The translations under genes were made by a program, and so were the position numbers. 24,065 nucleotides of DNA from Spirochaetota bacterium. Lineage in GTDB: Bacteria; Spirochaetota; UBA4802; UB4802. Below, in pieces: positions 15,472-22,735 of this stretch. Location: contig JAGYNX010000004.1 in assembly GCA_018399855.1 (NCBI GenBank), forward strand, positions 1 through 24,065, given 5' to 3'. The stretch's first letter is position 1; each line of letters opens with the position of its first letter. The notes below the pieces were generated by a model. It was not told where the DNA came from. It made no database searches and worked only from the letters and a program-made list of their open reading frames with translations.

Positions 15472-16989
15472 ATGCTGTCAAAAGCTACCTCGCTTGCCAT
15501 CCAGGGAATTGATGCCTACATCGTTGATGTGGAGGTTGATATTATACGGGGCCTTCCAAACTTTACTATAGTAGGCCTGCCCGATTCCATCATCCGTGAA
15601 TCCAAAGACAGGATCAGGTCTGCAATCGAGAATTCTGGTTATGATTTCCCACCAAAGAATTTTATAGTAAACCTTGCCCCTGCCGGTTTCAAAAAGCAGG
15701 GGGCTAATTTTGATCTTCCCATTGCCCTGTCAATACTTCTTGCAACCGGGCAGCTTAAAACGGCCAGGGTGCATATGCCCATGGTAGGAGAGCTCTCCCT
15801 TGACGGGGGTGTGAAGCCGGTCAAGGGGGTGATCTCCATGGCAATTGCCCTGTACAGGGCAGGCTATACTTCCATGATGGTCCCCTGGGACAACCGTTTT
15901 GAAGCTGCCGCCATAGATGAAGTGGATATTTACCCGGTACGCAATATCGGGGAGGCAATGGATGTGTGCGGGGGTAACGGGGAACCATTCAAAGAGTATT
16001 CAAACGCGCAGCAGGACGAAATGGTGTGGCCAGACCTCAGCCAGGTGCGGGGGCAGGAATCAGCAAAGCGGGCCCTTGAGATTGCTGCCGCGGGCCGCCA
16101 CAACGTGCTGCTCTACGGTCCTCCCGGATCGGGTAAAACCATGCTGGCCAAGCGTCTTCCAGGTATCCTGCCTTCTCTCAACCGTGAACAGGCCATCAAT
16201 ACCACCATGATCCACTCGGTAGGAGGTAAACTGCGTTCCAACCAGGGCCTTTTGCAGGTTCCCCCCTTCAGGTCACCGCATCATACCACATCTGATGCAG
16301 CCCTTGTGGGGGGTGGTACCGTTCCGGGGGTGGGTGAGATATCCCTGGCGCATAACGGGGTTCTTTTCCTGGACGAGTTCGTGGAATTCAAAAACAACGT
16401 GATACAGTCACTTCGACAGCCGCTGGAAGATTCCGAAATTACGGTGTCAAGGGTATCTGGTACGTATACTTTCCCGGCGGATTTCATGCTCATCGCGTCA
16501 AGCAATCCATGCCAGTGCGGGTATCTTTTTGACCGTGATGTAAAGTGTACCTGTTCTCCTGCCAGGGTTCGGCAGTATTTTCAGAAGATTTCAGGGCCCA
16601 TACTTGACCGCATCGACCTTGAAGTGCTTGTGGGACGCGTTCCCTATGGTGATTTGCTTGGAAAAGGTGATGGAGAACCCTCTTCTGAAGTAAGAAAAAG
16701 GGTGATGCAGGCCAGGGAAAAACAGGAAAAACGTTTTAACGGAAATGGAACCGGTTGCAATTCGGGGATGAGCAGTGACGAAGTGAAAGAGTATTGCAAA
16801 CTTGACGATGAAACCGAATCGCTCCTGGAACTGGCCATCAACAGGATGAATCTCTCGGCACGGTCTTTTTTCCGCATACTAAAGGTGAGCAGAACCATCG
16901 CCGATCTTGATGACAGCCCGGACATTCACAATCGTCATGTTATGGAAGCACTGTCATACAAGAACCTTCAACGTCATTATGATGTGTGA
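15472..16989 (+). CDS. comM: ComM/YifB family AAA+ helicase-like ATPase
   Basis: ComM is a hexameric helicase that drives branch migration when incoming single-stranded DNA is integrated during natural transformation. The 505-residue length is normal. The N-terminal LonC/Mg-chelatase-associated domain (about 20-165) contains GLPNFTIVGLPD and NLAPAGFKKQGANFDLP. The AAA+ core has Walker A YGPPGSGKT (215-223), HHTTSDAALVGGG, Walker B LFLDEF (299-303), and the cysteine pairs CxC at 347/349 and 359/361 that may bind zinc. The C-terminal SARSFFRILKVSRTIADL matches the family. It is transcribed alone, behind a Shine-Dalgarno-masking hairpin, and converges on oppD with 16 bp between stops. No other competence gene is adjacent, though a prepilin peptidase lies 6 kb away. 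Confidence 0.93.
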   Translation: MLSKATSLAIQGIDAYIVDVEVDIIRGLPNFTIVGLPDSIIRESKDRIRSAIENSGYDFPPKNFIVNLAPAGFKKQGANFDLPIALSILLATGQLKTARVHMPMVGELSLDGGVKPVKGVISMAIALYRAGYTSMMVPWDNRFEAAAIDEVDIYPVRNIGEAMDVCGGNGEPFKEYSNAQQDEMVWPDLSQVRGQESAKRALEIAAAGRHNVLLYGPPGSGKTMLAKRLPGILPSLNREQAINTTMIHSVGGKLRSNQGLLQVPPFRSPHHTTSDAALVGGGTVPGVGEISLAHNGVLFLDEFVEFKNNVIQSLRQPLEDSEITVSRVSGTYTFPADFMLIASSNPCQCGYLFDRDVKCTCSPARVRQYFQKISGPILDRIDLEVLVGRVPYGDLLGKGDGEPSSEVRKRVMQAREKQEKRFNGNGTGCNSGMSSDEVKEYCKLDDETESLLELAINRMNLSARSFFRILKVSRTIADLDDSPDIHNRHVMEALSYKNLQRHYDV

Positions 16990-17005
16990 TGGGGTTTGTG
17001 GAGGA

Positions 17006-17965
17006 TCATACCTTTATGCAGCGGGCGTAATGCCCGGTTTCTTTTTCTTCAAGGGTGACAGGCTTCCTGGTGCACTCTTTATCACCAAGGGGGCACCTTG
17101 GATAAAATACGCAGCCCTCCGGGGACCGGGTGATGGTGGGAACTGTTCCCGGTATGGTGTAGAGCTTCTCGGCAGACATGCTCATTTTGGGAATGGCGTT
17201 GAAAAGCCCCAGGGTGTAAGGATGAAGCTGTTTGGCAAAAAGAAGATCAACCGGGGCGTATTCTACTATTTCACCGGCATACATGATGGCAATATGGTCG
17301 GCAGTATTCGCAACAATGCCAAGGTCATGAGAAATCAGCAGCAGCGACATGTCAAGTGACGACTGCAGCGATAGCAAAAGGTCAAGAATCTGTGCCTGTA
17401 TGGTTACATCCAGGGCTGTTGTGGGCTCATCGGCAATCAGCATGGCAGGATTGGTGGCAAGCGCCATGGCGATCATTACCCTTTGCCGCAAGCCCCCTGA
17501 AAGTTCATGGGGGTATGAATTAAGCCTTCGGCGGGGAGAAGGTATGCCCACCTGGTCGAGCATGTCTTCGGCGTATTCACGTGCTTCCTTTTTGTCCATC
17601 CCCCTGTGTAGCAGCAATACCTCTTCAACCTGGTAGCCGATAGTGAATACAGGGTTGAGCGAGGTCATGGGTTCCTGGAAGATCATGGAAATTCGGTTAC
17701 CCCTGATCTTTCGCATTGATCCTTCATCAAGGGGCATGAGGTTTTCCCCGTCGAAAATGATGTCACCTGATTCTATGTATCCCGGGGGTGAGATGAGTTT
17801 CATTATGGAATAGGCGGTAACCGACTTTCCGCACCCTGATTCACCCACCAGGCCCAGTGCTTTACCCTTCTCAATGGTAAATGAAACATCGCGTACCGCC
17901 TGAACGGTATAATCGTTGAGGTCAAAGCGCACATTAAGGTTGTCAATTTCCAAAAGGGTATTCAT
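17006..17965 (-). CDS. Orphan OppD/DppD-type peptide ABC transporter ATPase
   Basis: The ATP-binding subunit of an oligo/dipeptide importer, at the inner face of the membrane. The 319-residue protein has Walker A GESGCGKS (41-48), Q loop Gln97, signature LSGGLRQR (155-162), Walker B LIADEP (176-181) and switch His213. The C-terminal OppD extension has four cysteines (285, 291, 298, 316) in GCVFYPRC...C...C, the pattern that binds a 4Fe-4S cluster in a DppD of known structure. All ATPase residues are intact. No OppF, permease or binding protein lies in the window. It is last in an operon with a lipoprotein and a small unknown. The ATG at 17965 gives the family's normal start; the Shine-Dalgarno is weak, so coupling to the gene ten bases upstream is likely. 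Confidence 0.9.
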   Translation of the reverse strand: MNTLLEIDNLNVRFDLNDYTVQAVRDVSFTIEKGKALGLVGESGCGKSVTAYSIMKLISPPGYIESGDIIFDGENLMPLDEGSMRKIRGNRISMIFQEPMTSLNPVFTIGYQVEEVLLLHRGMDKKEAREYAEDMLDQVGIPSPRRRLNSYPHELSGGLRQRVMIAMALATNPAMLIADEPTTALDVTIQAQILDLLLSLQSSLDMSLLLISHDLGIVANTADHIAIMYAGEIVEYAPVDLLFAKQLHPYTLGLFNAIPKMSMSAEKLYTIPGTVPTITRSPEGCVFYPRCPLGDKECTRKPVTLEEKETGHYARCIKV

Positions 17966-17975
17966 CAATGTATTC

Positions 17976-18257
17976 TCAGACAATATTTCTGCTGCGCCGT
18001 GTAATCTCAAAACCTTTCTGTTCAAGTGCACTGCAGATCTCATTTGTATTTACGTCTTTCATGGTGCATTTAAAGATGGTAGGACTTTTATAGGCCAGCA
18101 GATCAAGTATAACCACACCCTGCACCTCAAGCTTGTCCTCTTCAAGTTGCACCACCCTTTTTTCGTTAACCTCGGCACAGGCAATTTTCTGTATGCCCCG
18201 GGTTTGCAGTTCCTGTATAAAGGTGTCCAGGTTGTCAAATAAGATTTCCCGCTGCAT
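17976..18257 (-). CDS. Small protein of unknown function (93 aa)
   Basis: I do not recognise this protein. It is a 93-residue soluble protein without signal peptide or membrane helix. It reads as a mixed alpha/beta fold: a helix near 8-22 (NLDTFIQELQTRGI), then strands around IACAEV, VVQLEE, VQGVVIL and IFKCTM, and a closing helix (NEICSALEQKGF). Cys27 and Cys64 are too far apart to suggest a metal site. GGAG nine bases before the ATG at 18257 supports that start over a TTG 21 bases upstream. It lies 17 bp after the lipoprotein gene and 10 bp before the OppD-type ATPase, so the three are co-transcribed. That spacing and the clean flanks make it a real gene. Confidence 0.7.
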   Translation of the reverse strand: MQREILFDNLDTFIQELQTRGIQKIACAEVNEKRVVQLEEDKLEVQGVVILDLLAYKSPTIFKCTMKDVNTNEICSALEQKGFEITRRSRNIV

Positions 18258-18274
18258 TATGGGTGTCTCCGTGT

Positions 18275-19111
18275 TCAATAGATTGAATGTTCCGTAATAT
18301 CGGTGTTTTCGCCGGCGGCGTCAATAATATAATACTGGTTGTTGCGTCCATACCTTTTTTTTTCAGGAAAGACACAGGGAAGCTGGTTATAGGTGACCTT
18401 TTCATGGGAGAAGGAAGACCTTCTTTTCCCGTCTGAAGAGAATACACTGGTGACCCCGTACTGGGCAAACAGTTCGTGCAGTTTTGCCCCATCGTGAAAG
18501 GCAGGATCAGGTTGGGCATTGCGTCTCCGGGGATTGCTCATGGGGCAGTGGTAGATGAATACCATGATGGTGCAGCATAATGAGGATTCTTCCAGGTCTT
18601 TTGTCAACCAGGTGAATTGCTGGCCTGATATCCCGGCAGGGTTTTTCTCATTTGAATTTAAAACGATAAAGTGTGTATTACCGTAATTGAAAGAATAATA
18701 CGGGGTATGATCGGTATTGCTGGAATACAGTGACGTATCCCCGTTCAGAGTGTCAAGGGGACCAACCGTGGTATACAGCAGTGATGAAAGGTTTTTGGCA
18801 TGGCTGAAAAATTGATGGTATTGCTTTTCCATGTCCGCGAACCTGATTCCCATCCAGCTGAATCCCCCGTGAATTATATTCCCGGTATGCATGATGAATA
18901 CCGGGTTTATCTGTTGTATTTGCGCCAGGGCAGCCGGTACTGACTCGGGGAAGGCGGCATAGGGTGATTGCGGGGAGGTGTTATTCAGCACCGCGAAACG
19001 AATGGTTTGCGCGGTACTCTTCCCTGGGGTGGTGGTGCATGAAAGGTATAGCATTCCCGCAATGAGTGAGGCTGCCAGTATTAAAATATGTATTTTTTTC
19101 CCAATTATCAT
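18275..19111 (-). CDS. Calcineurin-like phosphoesterase-fold lipoprotein, metal ligands lost
   Basis: A 278-residue exported protein: MIIGKK, a hydrophobic stretch (7-23) and LYLSC with Cys25 as the lipidation site. Leu sits at -4 and Tyr at -3, a loose lipobox of the kind spirochaetes tolerate. The rest follows the purple-acid-phosphatase/calcineurin layout: FAVLNN, PVFIMHTGNIIHGG, LLYTTVGPLD, YYSFNYGNTHFIVLNS, WLTKDLEES, FIYHCPMS and YGVTSVFSSDG. Where active enzymes have D, GD, GNHD and GHxH, this one has Asn43/44, Gly-Asn78, GPLD (117-120) and SSDG. Only the YHCP His188 survives. It is therefore likely a binding or structural protein. It is first in an operon with the 93-aa unknown and OppD-type ATPase. 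Its Shine-Dalgarno is poor and a leaderless transcript is possible. Confidence 0.75.
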   Translation of the reverse strand: MIIGKKIHILILAASLIAGMLYLSCTTTPGKSTAQTIRFAVLNNTSPQSPYAAFPESVPAALAQIQQINPVFIMHTGNIIHGGFSWMGIRFADMEKQYHQFFSHAKNLSSLLYTTVGPLDTLNGDTSLYSSNTDHTPYYSFNYGNTHFIVLNSNEKNPAGISGQQFTWLTKDLEESSLCCTIMVFIYHCPMSNPRRRNAQPDPAFHDGAKLHELFAQYGVTSVFSSDGKRRSSFSHEKVTYNQLPCVFPEKKRYGRNNQYYIIDAAGENTDITEHSIY

Positions 19112-19117
19112 GGATGT

Positions 19118-19146
19118 AATAGAATCCAGATGTCCATTATTGTCAA
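19118..19146 (-). promoter_or_regulatory. Candidate promoter of the lipoprotein operon, close to the start codon
   Basis: On the minus strand a perfect TTGACA (19141-19146) is followed after 17 bp by TCTATT (19118-19123). The -10 lies only six bases from the ATG, so the transcript would begin at or next to the start codon. Confidence 0.4.
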
Positions 19147-19183
19147 GAAAAAGGCAGGCAGAGAAAAAACTACTATAAAAATG

Positions 19184-19212
19184 TTGACGTTTCAGGGTCA
19201 CGTTTCTCTAAT
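19184..19212 (+). promoter_or_regulatory. Sigma70 promoter of ribBA operon
   Basis: TTGACG (19184-19189), a 17-bp spacer and TCTAAT (19207-19212): five of six bases match at both boxes. It implies a leader of about 30 bases. There is no FMN-riboswitch-like sequence. Confidence 0.65.
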
Positions 19213-19228
19213 GTTACGGGAGAGAAAC
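19202..19228. promoter_or_regulatory. Inverted repeat over the ribBA -10, possible operator
   Basis: GTTTCTCT (19202-19209) and AGAGAAAC (19221-19228) are exact inverted 8-mers with an 11-bp centre. They overlap the -10 box and the expected start of transcription, where a bound repressor would block initiation. Confidence 0.35.
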
Positions 19229-19251
19229 CCTCTGTTGTAAGGAGATAGATG

Positions 19252-20475
19252 ATGAAAACCGCAACTATACCAGAAATAATTGAAGAATTTCGTAACGGCA
19301 GGATGATAATACTTGTTGATAACGAGGACCGCGAAAATGAAGGTGATATTATTGTGGCTGCAGAATATTGTACACCTGAAGCCATAAATTTTATGGCCAC
19401 CTATGGCAGGGGGCTGATCTGTATCGCGATGACCGATGAGCGGTTATCACAACTCGGCCTTCAGCTCATGGTTCCTGAAAATACCGATAAGTTCTGCACG
19501 GCTTTTACCGTCTCGGTGGATGCCAGCGATGGTACCACAACGGGTATCTCGGCTCATGACCGTTCTCGCACGGTAAAGGTCTTAATTGACAAGCACAGCA
19601 GGCCTGAAGACCTGAATAAACCGGGACACATATTTCCACTTGCCGCCAAAAAGGGAGGCGTACTTGTGCGTGCCGGGCATACCGAGGGTTCAGTTGACCT
19701 TTCCAAGCTGGCAGGCTTATACCCATCGGCAGTGATGTGTGAAATATTGAATGATGACGGCACCATGGCCCGCAGACCCGACCTTGACAAATTCGCCGAG
19801 AAACACAACCTGAAAATTGCTACTATTGAAGACCTGATTAAATACCGTCAGCATAAAGAGCGGCTTGTCCGCCGTGTGTCCGAAGCCAATCTTCCCACCG
19901 ATCATGGTACCTTCAAGGCCATTGCCTATGAAAACGAGGTAGATGATGCCACCCATGTGGCGCTGGTAAAAGGAGATGTGGACGGACGTGAGAATGTTCT
20001 GGTGCGGGTGCATTCTGAATGTCTCACCGGCGATGTGTTTGCTTCCAGGCGTTGTGACTGCGGTTCGCAGCTGCACACTGCCATGCAGAAGATCGAGAAA
20101 GAAGGTGCGGGTGTGTTGCTGTACATGCGGCAGGAAGGACGTGGTATAGGCCTTGGCAACAAGATAAAGGCATATCACCTTCAGGAGCAGGGATTTGATA
20201 CGGTCGAGGCCAATATCAAGCTTGGTTTTCCCGCTGATCTGCGTGATTACGGCATCGGGGCCCAGATACTGGTTGACCTGGGACTGCATACCATAAAGCT
20301 GATGACCAATAATCCAAAGAAGATTATTGGACTTGAAGGATATGGCCTTAAGATCGTAGAACGGGTTCCCGTTGAGATTGCTCCAGGGGCGGATAATATG
20401 ACATACCTGAGAACAAAAAAAGAGAAGATGGGTCATCTTATAATGGATGATTCCAAAAAGGGAATTGAGTCTTGA
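19252..20475 (+). CDS. ribBA: Bifunctional riboflavin enzyme RibBA (DHBP synthase / GTP cyclohydrolase II)
   Basis: The N-terminal half makes 3,4-dihydroxy-2-butanone 4-phosphate from ribulose 5-phosphate and the C-terminal half opens GTP, the two entry reactions of riboflavin synthesis. The product is 407 residues. RibB motifs are VDNEDRENEGD (22-32), TGISAHDRSRT (97-107) and RAGHTEGSVDL (140-150). RibA motifs are VHSECLTGD and SRRCDCGSQ, with zinc ligands Cys257, Cys268 and Cys270, then MRQEGRGIGL and the C-terminal MTNNPKKI. Both halves look active. AAGGAG (19239-19244) is seven bases from the ATG at 19252 and four from one at 19249; I take the former. A good sigma70 promoter with an overlapping inverted repeat lies upstream. 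Its stop overlaps the next gene's start (TTGA). Confidence 0.95.
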   Translation: MKTATIPEIIEEFRNGRMIILVDNEDRENEGDIIVAAEYCTPEAINFMATYGRGLICIAMTDERLSQLGLQLMVPENTDKFCTAFTVSVDASDGTTTGISAHDRSRTVKVLIDKHSRPEDLNKPGHIFPLAAKKGGVLVRAGHTEGSVDLSKLAGLYPSAVMCEILNDDGTMARRPDLDKFAEKHNLKIATIEDLIKYRQHKERLVRRVSEANLPTDHGTFKAIAYENEVDDATHVALVKGDVDGRENVLVRVHSECLTGDVFASRRCDCGSQLHTAMQKIEKEGAGVLLYMRQEGRGIGLGNKIKAYHLQEQGFDTVEANIKLGFPADLRDYGIGAQILVDLGLHTIKLMTNNPKKIIGLEGYGLKIVERVPVEIAPGADNMTYLRTKKEKMGHLIMDDSKKGIES

Positions 20476-21398
20476 AAAACGGATCTTACGAACCGACAAT
20501 CGTTGTTGTTGATGATGATGAGGTTATTCGCTATACATTGCAGCGGAAGTTGTCCCGCCTGGGGTATAATATCATTTCGCTGGGTAAGGCCGAGGACGCG
20601 CTGTACCTGCTGAAGAACGAAGACCGGAAGATTGACCTTATCATTACCGATATAAAGTTAAGAAAGATGGATGGTATCGACCTGTTGCGTTACATCAATG
20701 CCATTGATAATCCTATACCCACACTCATCATAACCGGGCAGGGTAATATTGAAGACGCTATTCGTGCCCTGCGTTACGGTGCCTATGATTTTATCCGCAA
20801 ACCATTCGACATGAACGAGGTTGCATCAACCGTGCGGGGCATACTGCGGCGAAGGCAGGACCAGCAGCTTGAGGACACCCTTGGTGAATTCATTGCCGGC
20901 GAGGTACGGGATTTCATTCTGCCTGTTGACGCCCAGGTTGCCGATTCACTGTCGTGTGTGCTCACCAAATATCTTACCAACGTGGGCATTTGCAACAAGA
21001 CCACATCCGAGAATATCGCCATGGCCATCAGGGAAGCCCTCAGCAATGCCCTGTATCACGGCAACCTGGAGATACCATCAGATATTCGTGAAGAACGGGG
21101 AATCAAGGGATTTAACGAGGAGATCGAAAAACGGATAAAGGATGAGAAGTATCGGCACCGGCTGGTTACAATCCATTACGAACTGAAAAAGGAATACGTA
21201 GAATATATAATCGAGGACGAGGGGAATGGGTTTGATTATGAATCGTTGTCTGATCCCCGTGAACCCGAAAATTTCATGAAGGACAGCGGCCGGGGGCTTC
21301 TTATTATCAGGATACACATGGATGAAGTCACCTGGAGCAACGGCGGCAGGTGTATACGGATGCGTAAATACAGAACTGAAGGACAATTGACACACTGA
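20472..21398 (+). CDS. Response-regulator receiver fused to RsbW-like HATPase domain
   Basis: A cytosolic signalling protein of 308 residues. Residues 8-125 are a receiver with acidic pocket Asp15/Asp16, phosphoacceptor Asp60 (ITDIKL), Thr88 and Lys110 (RKPFD). After a helical linker, residues about 150-300 form an anti-sigma-type HATPase: Glu188 and Asn192 in REALSNALYHGN, EDEGNGFD, then SGRGLLIIR. RsbW-type domains phosphorylate anti-anti-sigma factors and hold sigma factors, so receiver phosphorylation may gate partner switching. No sigma or antagonist gene is in the window. The start is TTG at 20472 with GGGA eight bases upstream, overlapping the ribBA stop by four bases, so translation is coupled. 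mtnA's Shine-Dalgarno begins inside this gene's stop codon. No DNA-binding domain is present. Confidence 0.9.
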   Translation: MKNGSYEPTIVVVDDDEVIRYTLQRKLSRLGYNIISLGKAEDALYLLKNEDRKIDLIITDIKLRKMDGIDLLRYINAIDNPIPTLIITGQGNIEDAIRALRYGAYDFIRKPFDMNEVASTVRGILRRRQDQQLEDTLGEFIAGEVRDFILPVDAQVADSLSCVLTKYLTNVGICNKTTSENIAMAIREALSNALYHGNLEIPSDIREERGIKGFNEEIEKRIKDEKYRHRLVTIHYELKKEYVEYIIEDEGNGFDYESLSDPREPENFMKDSGRGLLIIRIHMDEVTWSNGGRCIRMRKYRTEGQLTH

Positions 21399-21409
21399 GG
21401 AGGATGTAC

Positions 21410-22438
21410 ATGTATTATACCATCAAGTGGGAGGATGACGTGGTATCCATGCTGGATCAGCGGTTACTCCCCGTGGAAGAAATATACAGGCATTATACAC
21501 ATTACACGGACGTGGCCCATGCCATCACTTCAATGGTGATACGGGGTGCACCCGCCATAGGCATCGCCACGGCGATGGGGGTGGCCCTGGCAGCGGCAAA
21601 CATACAGGCGAAATCACTTGACCAGATGAAACAGGAACTACACGAGGCCTGTGACCTGTTCTACGGCACCAGGCCTACGGCAGTCAATCTTTCATGGGCC
21701 ATAAAGCGGATGAAATCCATCATTTCTGCCGCTGATAACGTGGATTCATTGAAAGAACAGCTGGCAGCCGAGGCCAGGAAAATTCACGAAGAAGATGTGC
21801 AGGTGAACAAAAAGATCGGTGAGAACGGCCATCAGTTTTTGAAAGATGGGGACGTGGTGATGACCCATTGCAACGCGGGTGCCCTGGCTACCGGCGGTTA
21901 CGGTACAGCCCTGGGCGTTATACGGAAAGCTGTTGAAGAGGGGAAGAATCTCAAGGTATATGCCTGTGAAACCAGGCCCTACCTGCAGGGGGCACGGCTC
22001 ACCGCGTGGGAACTCATGCAGGACAATATCGAGGTGGTGCTCATTACCGATAACATGGCGGGTCATTTCATGAAATCAGGTGAGATACAGCGTGTGATAG
22101 TGGGGGCCGACAGGATCGCTGCCAACGGTGACACGGCAAACAAGATAGGCACCTACACCCATTCGCTTTTGGCAAAACATCATGGCATTCCCTTTTACGT
22201 TGCAGCACCGGTATCCACGCTTGACGTGGAAACGAAAAAGGGTGATGATATTGTGATCGAAGAACGCAGCGTTGACGAGGTGGCATATATACAGGGTGTA
22301 CAGATAGCCCCCGAGGGGGTCATCGTGAGAAATCCTGCCTTCGATGTAACACCGGCGGAAAACATAACGGCAATCATCACAGAAAAAGGCGTAGTGGAAG
22401 AGCCCTCCAAGAAGGGAATCACCCATCTCTGTAGTTGA
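21410..22438 (+). CDS. mtnA: Methylthioribose-1-phosphate isomerase
   Basis: Converts methylthioribose-1-phosphate to methylthioribulose-1-phosphate in methionine salvage. The 342-residue protein has the eIF2B-alpha-like fold signatures: MVIRGAPAIG (42-51), GTRPTAVNLSWA (86-97), MTHCNAGALATGGYGTA with catalytic Cys154, CETRPYLQGARLTAWEL (186-202) and VGADRIAANGD with catalytic Asp234. These separate MtnA from regulatory eIF2B relatives. GAGGAGG (21397-21403) abuts an ATG at 21404 but is six bases from the ATG at 21410, which I choose. It is the last gene of the ribBA operon. No other methionine-salvage gene is present, and a repeat element rather than a clear terminator follows. Confidence 0.93.
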   Translation: MYYTIKWEDDVVSMLDQRLLPVEEIYRHYTHYTDVAHAITSMVIRGAPAIGIATAMGVALAAANIQAKSLDQMKQELHEACDLFYGTRPTAVNLSWAIKRMKSIISAADNVDSLKEQLAAEARKIHEEDVQVNKKIGENGHQFLKDGDVVMTHCNAGALATGGYGTALGVIRKAVEEGKNLKVYACETRPYLQGARLTAWELMQDNIEVVLITDNMAGHFMKSGEIQRVIVGADRIAANGDTANKIGTYTHSLLAKHHGIPFYVAAPVSTLDVETKKGDDIVIEERSVDEVAYIQGVQIAPEGVIVRNPAFDVTPAENITAIITEKGVVEEPSKKGITHLCS

Positions 22439-22471
22439 GACTTTTACTAAGAAACAGCTTAACAGGGGGTT

Positions 22472-22717
22472 ACCACAGAGACACGGGGGGCACGGAGAGT
22501 TGCTTACTTTGTGTTCGTTCTCTGTGGTATTAAATCTGCTCAATCTATTCGGATTTTTCCAGTTTGGGGATATGTTTTGTTTTAAGGTGGGATATACATA
22601 TCTCTTAGCCTGTAAAAAACCATACTCAAAATAAAACTTTACTACAACCGCTTGTTCGACTAAAAAACGATACTACACTATAATAATAAACTCTCCGCGT
22701 CTCAGTGCCTCTGTGGT
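22472..22717. repeat. Dispersed repeat, copy 4: imperfect inverted pair between convergent genes
   Basis: The left arm 22472-22499 (ACCACAGAGACACGGGGGGC...) and right arm 22691-22717 (...GTGCCTCTGTGGT) are imperfect inverted repeats around about 190 bp of AT-rich sequence. A second right-arm fragment TCTCTGTGGT lies inside at about 22520-22529. The right end shares ACTCTCCG with copy 2. The 22439-22735 gap holds this element and no gene, and no orthodox terminator for mtnA or the opposing peptidase gene. Confidence 0.8.
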
Positions 22718-22735
22718 GAATCTTTCTGAGGCCCG

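Noticed and set aside
19112..19251. FMN riboswitch before ribBA
   Set aside because: The leader is only about 30 bases from the predicted start and none of the conserved RFN-element words are present.
19717..20499. Long minus-strand open frame inside ribBA
   Set aside because: It is fully opposite a well-conserved gene with catalytic motifs and resembles no protein; it is a by-product of codon use.
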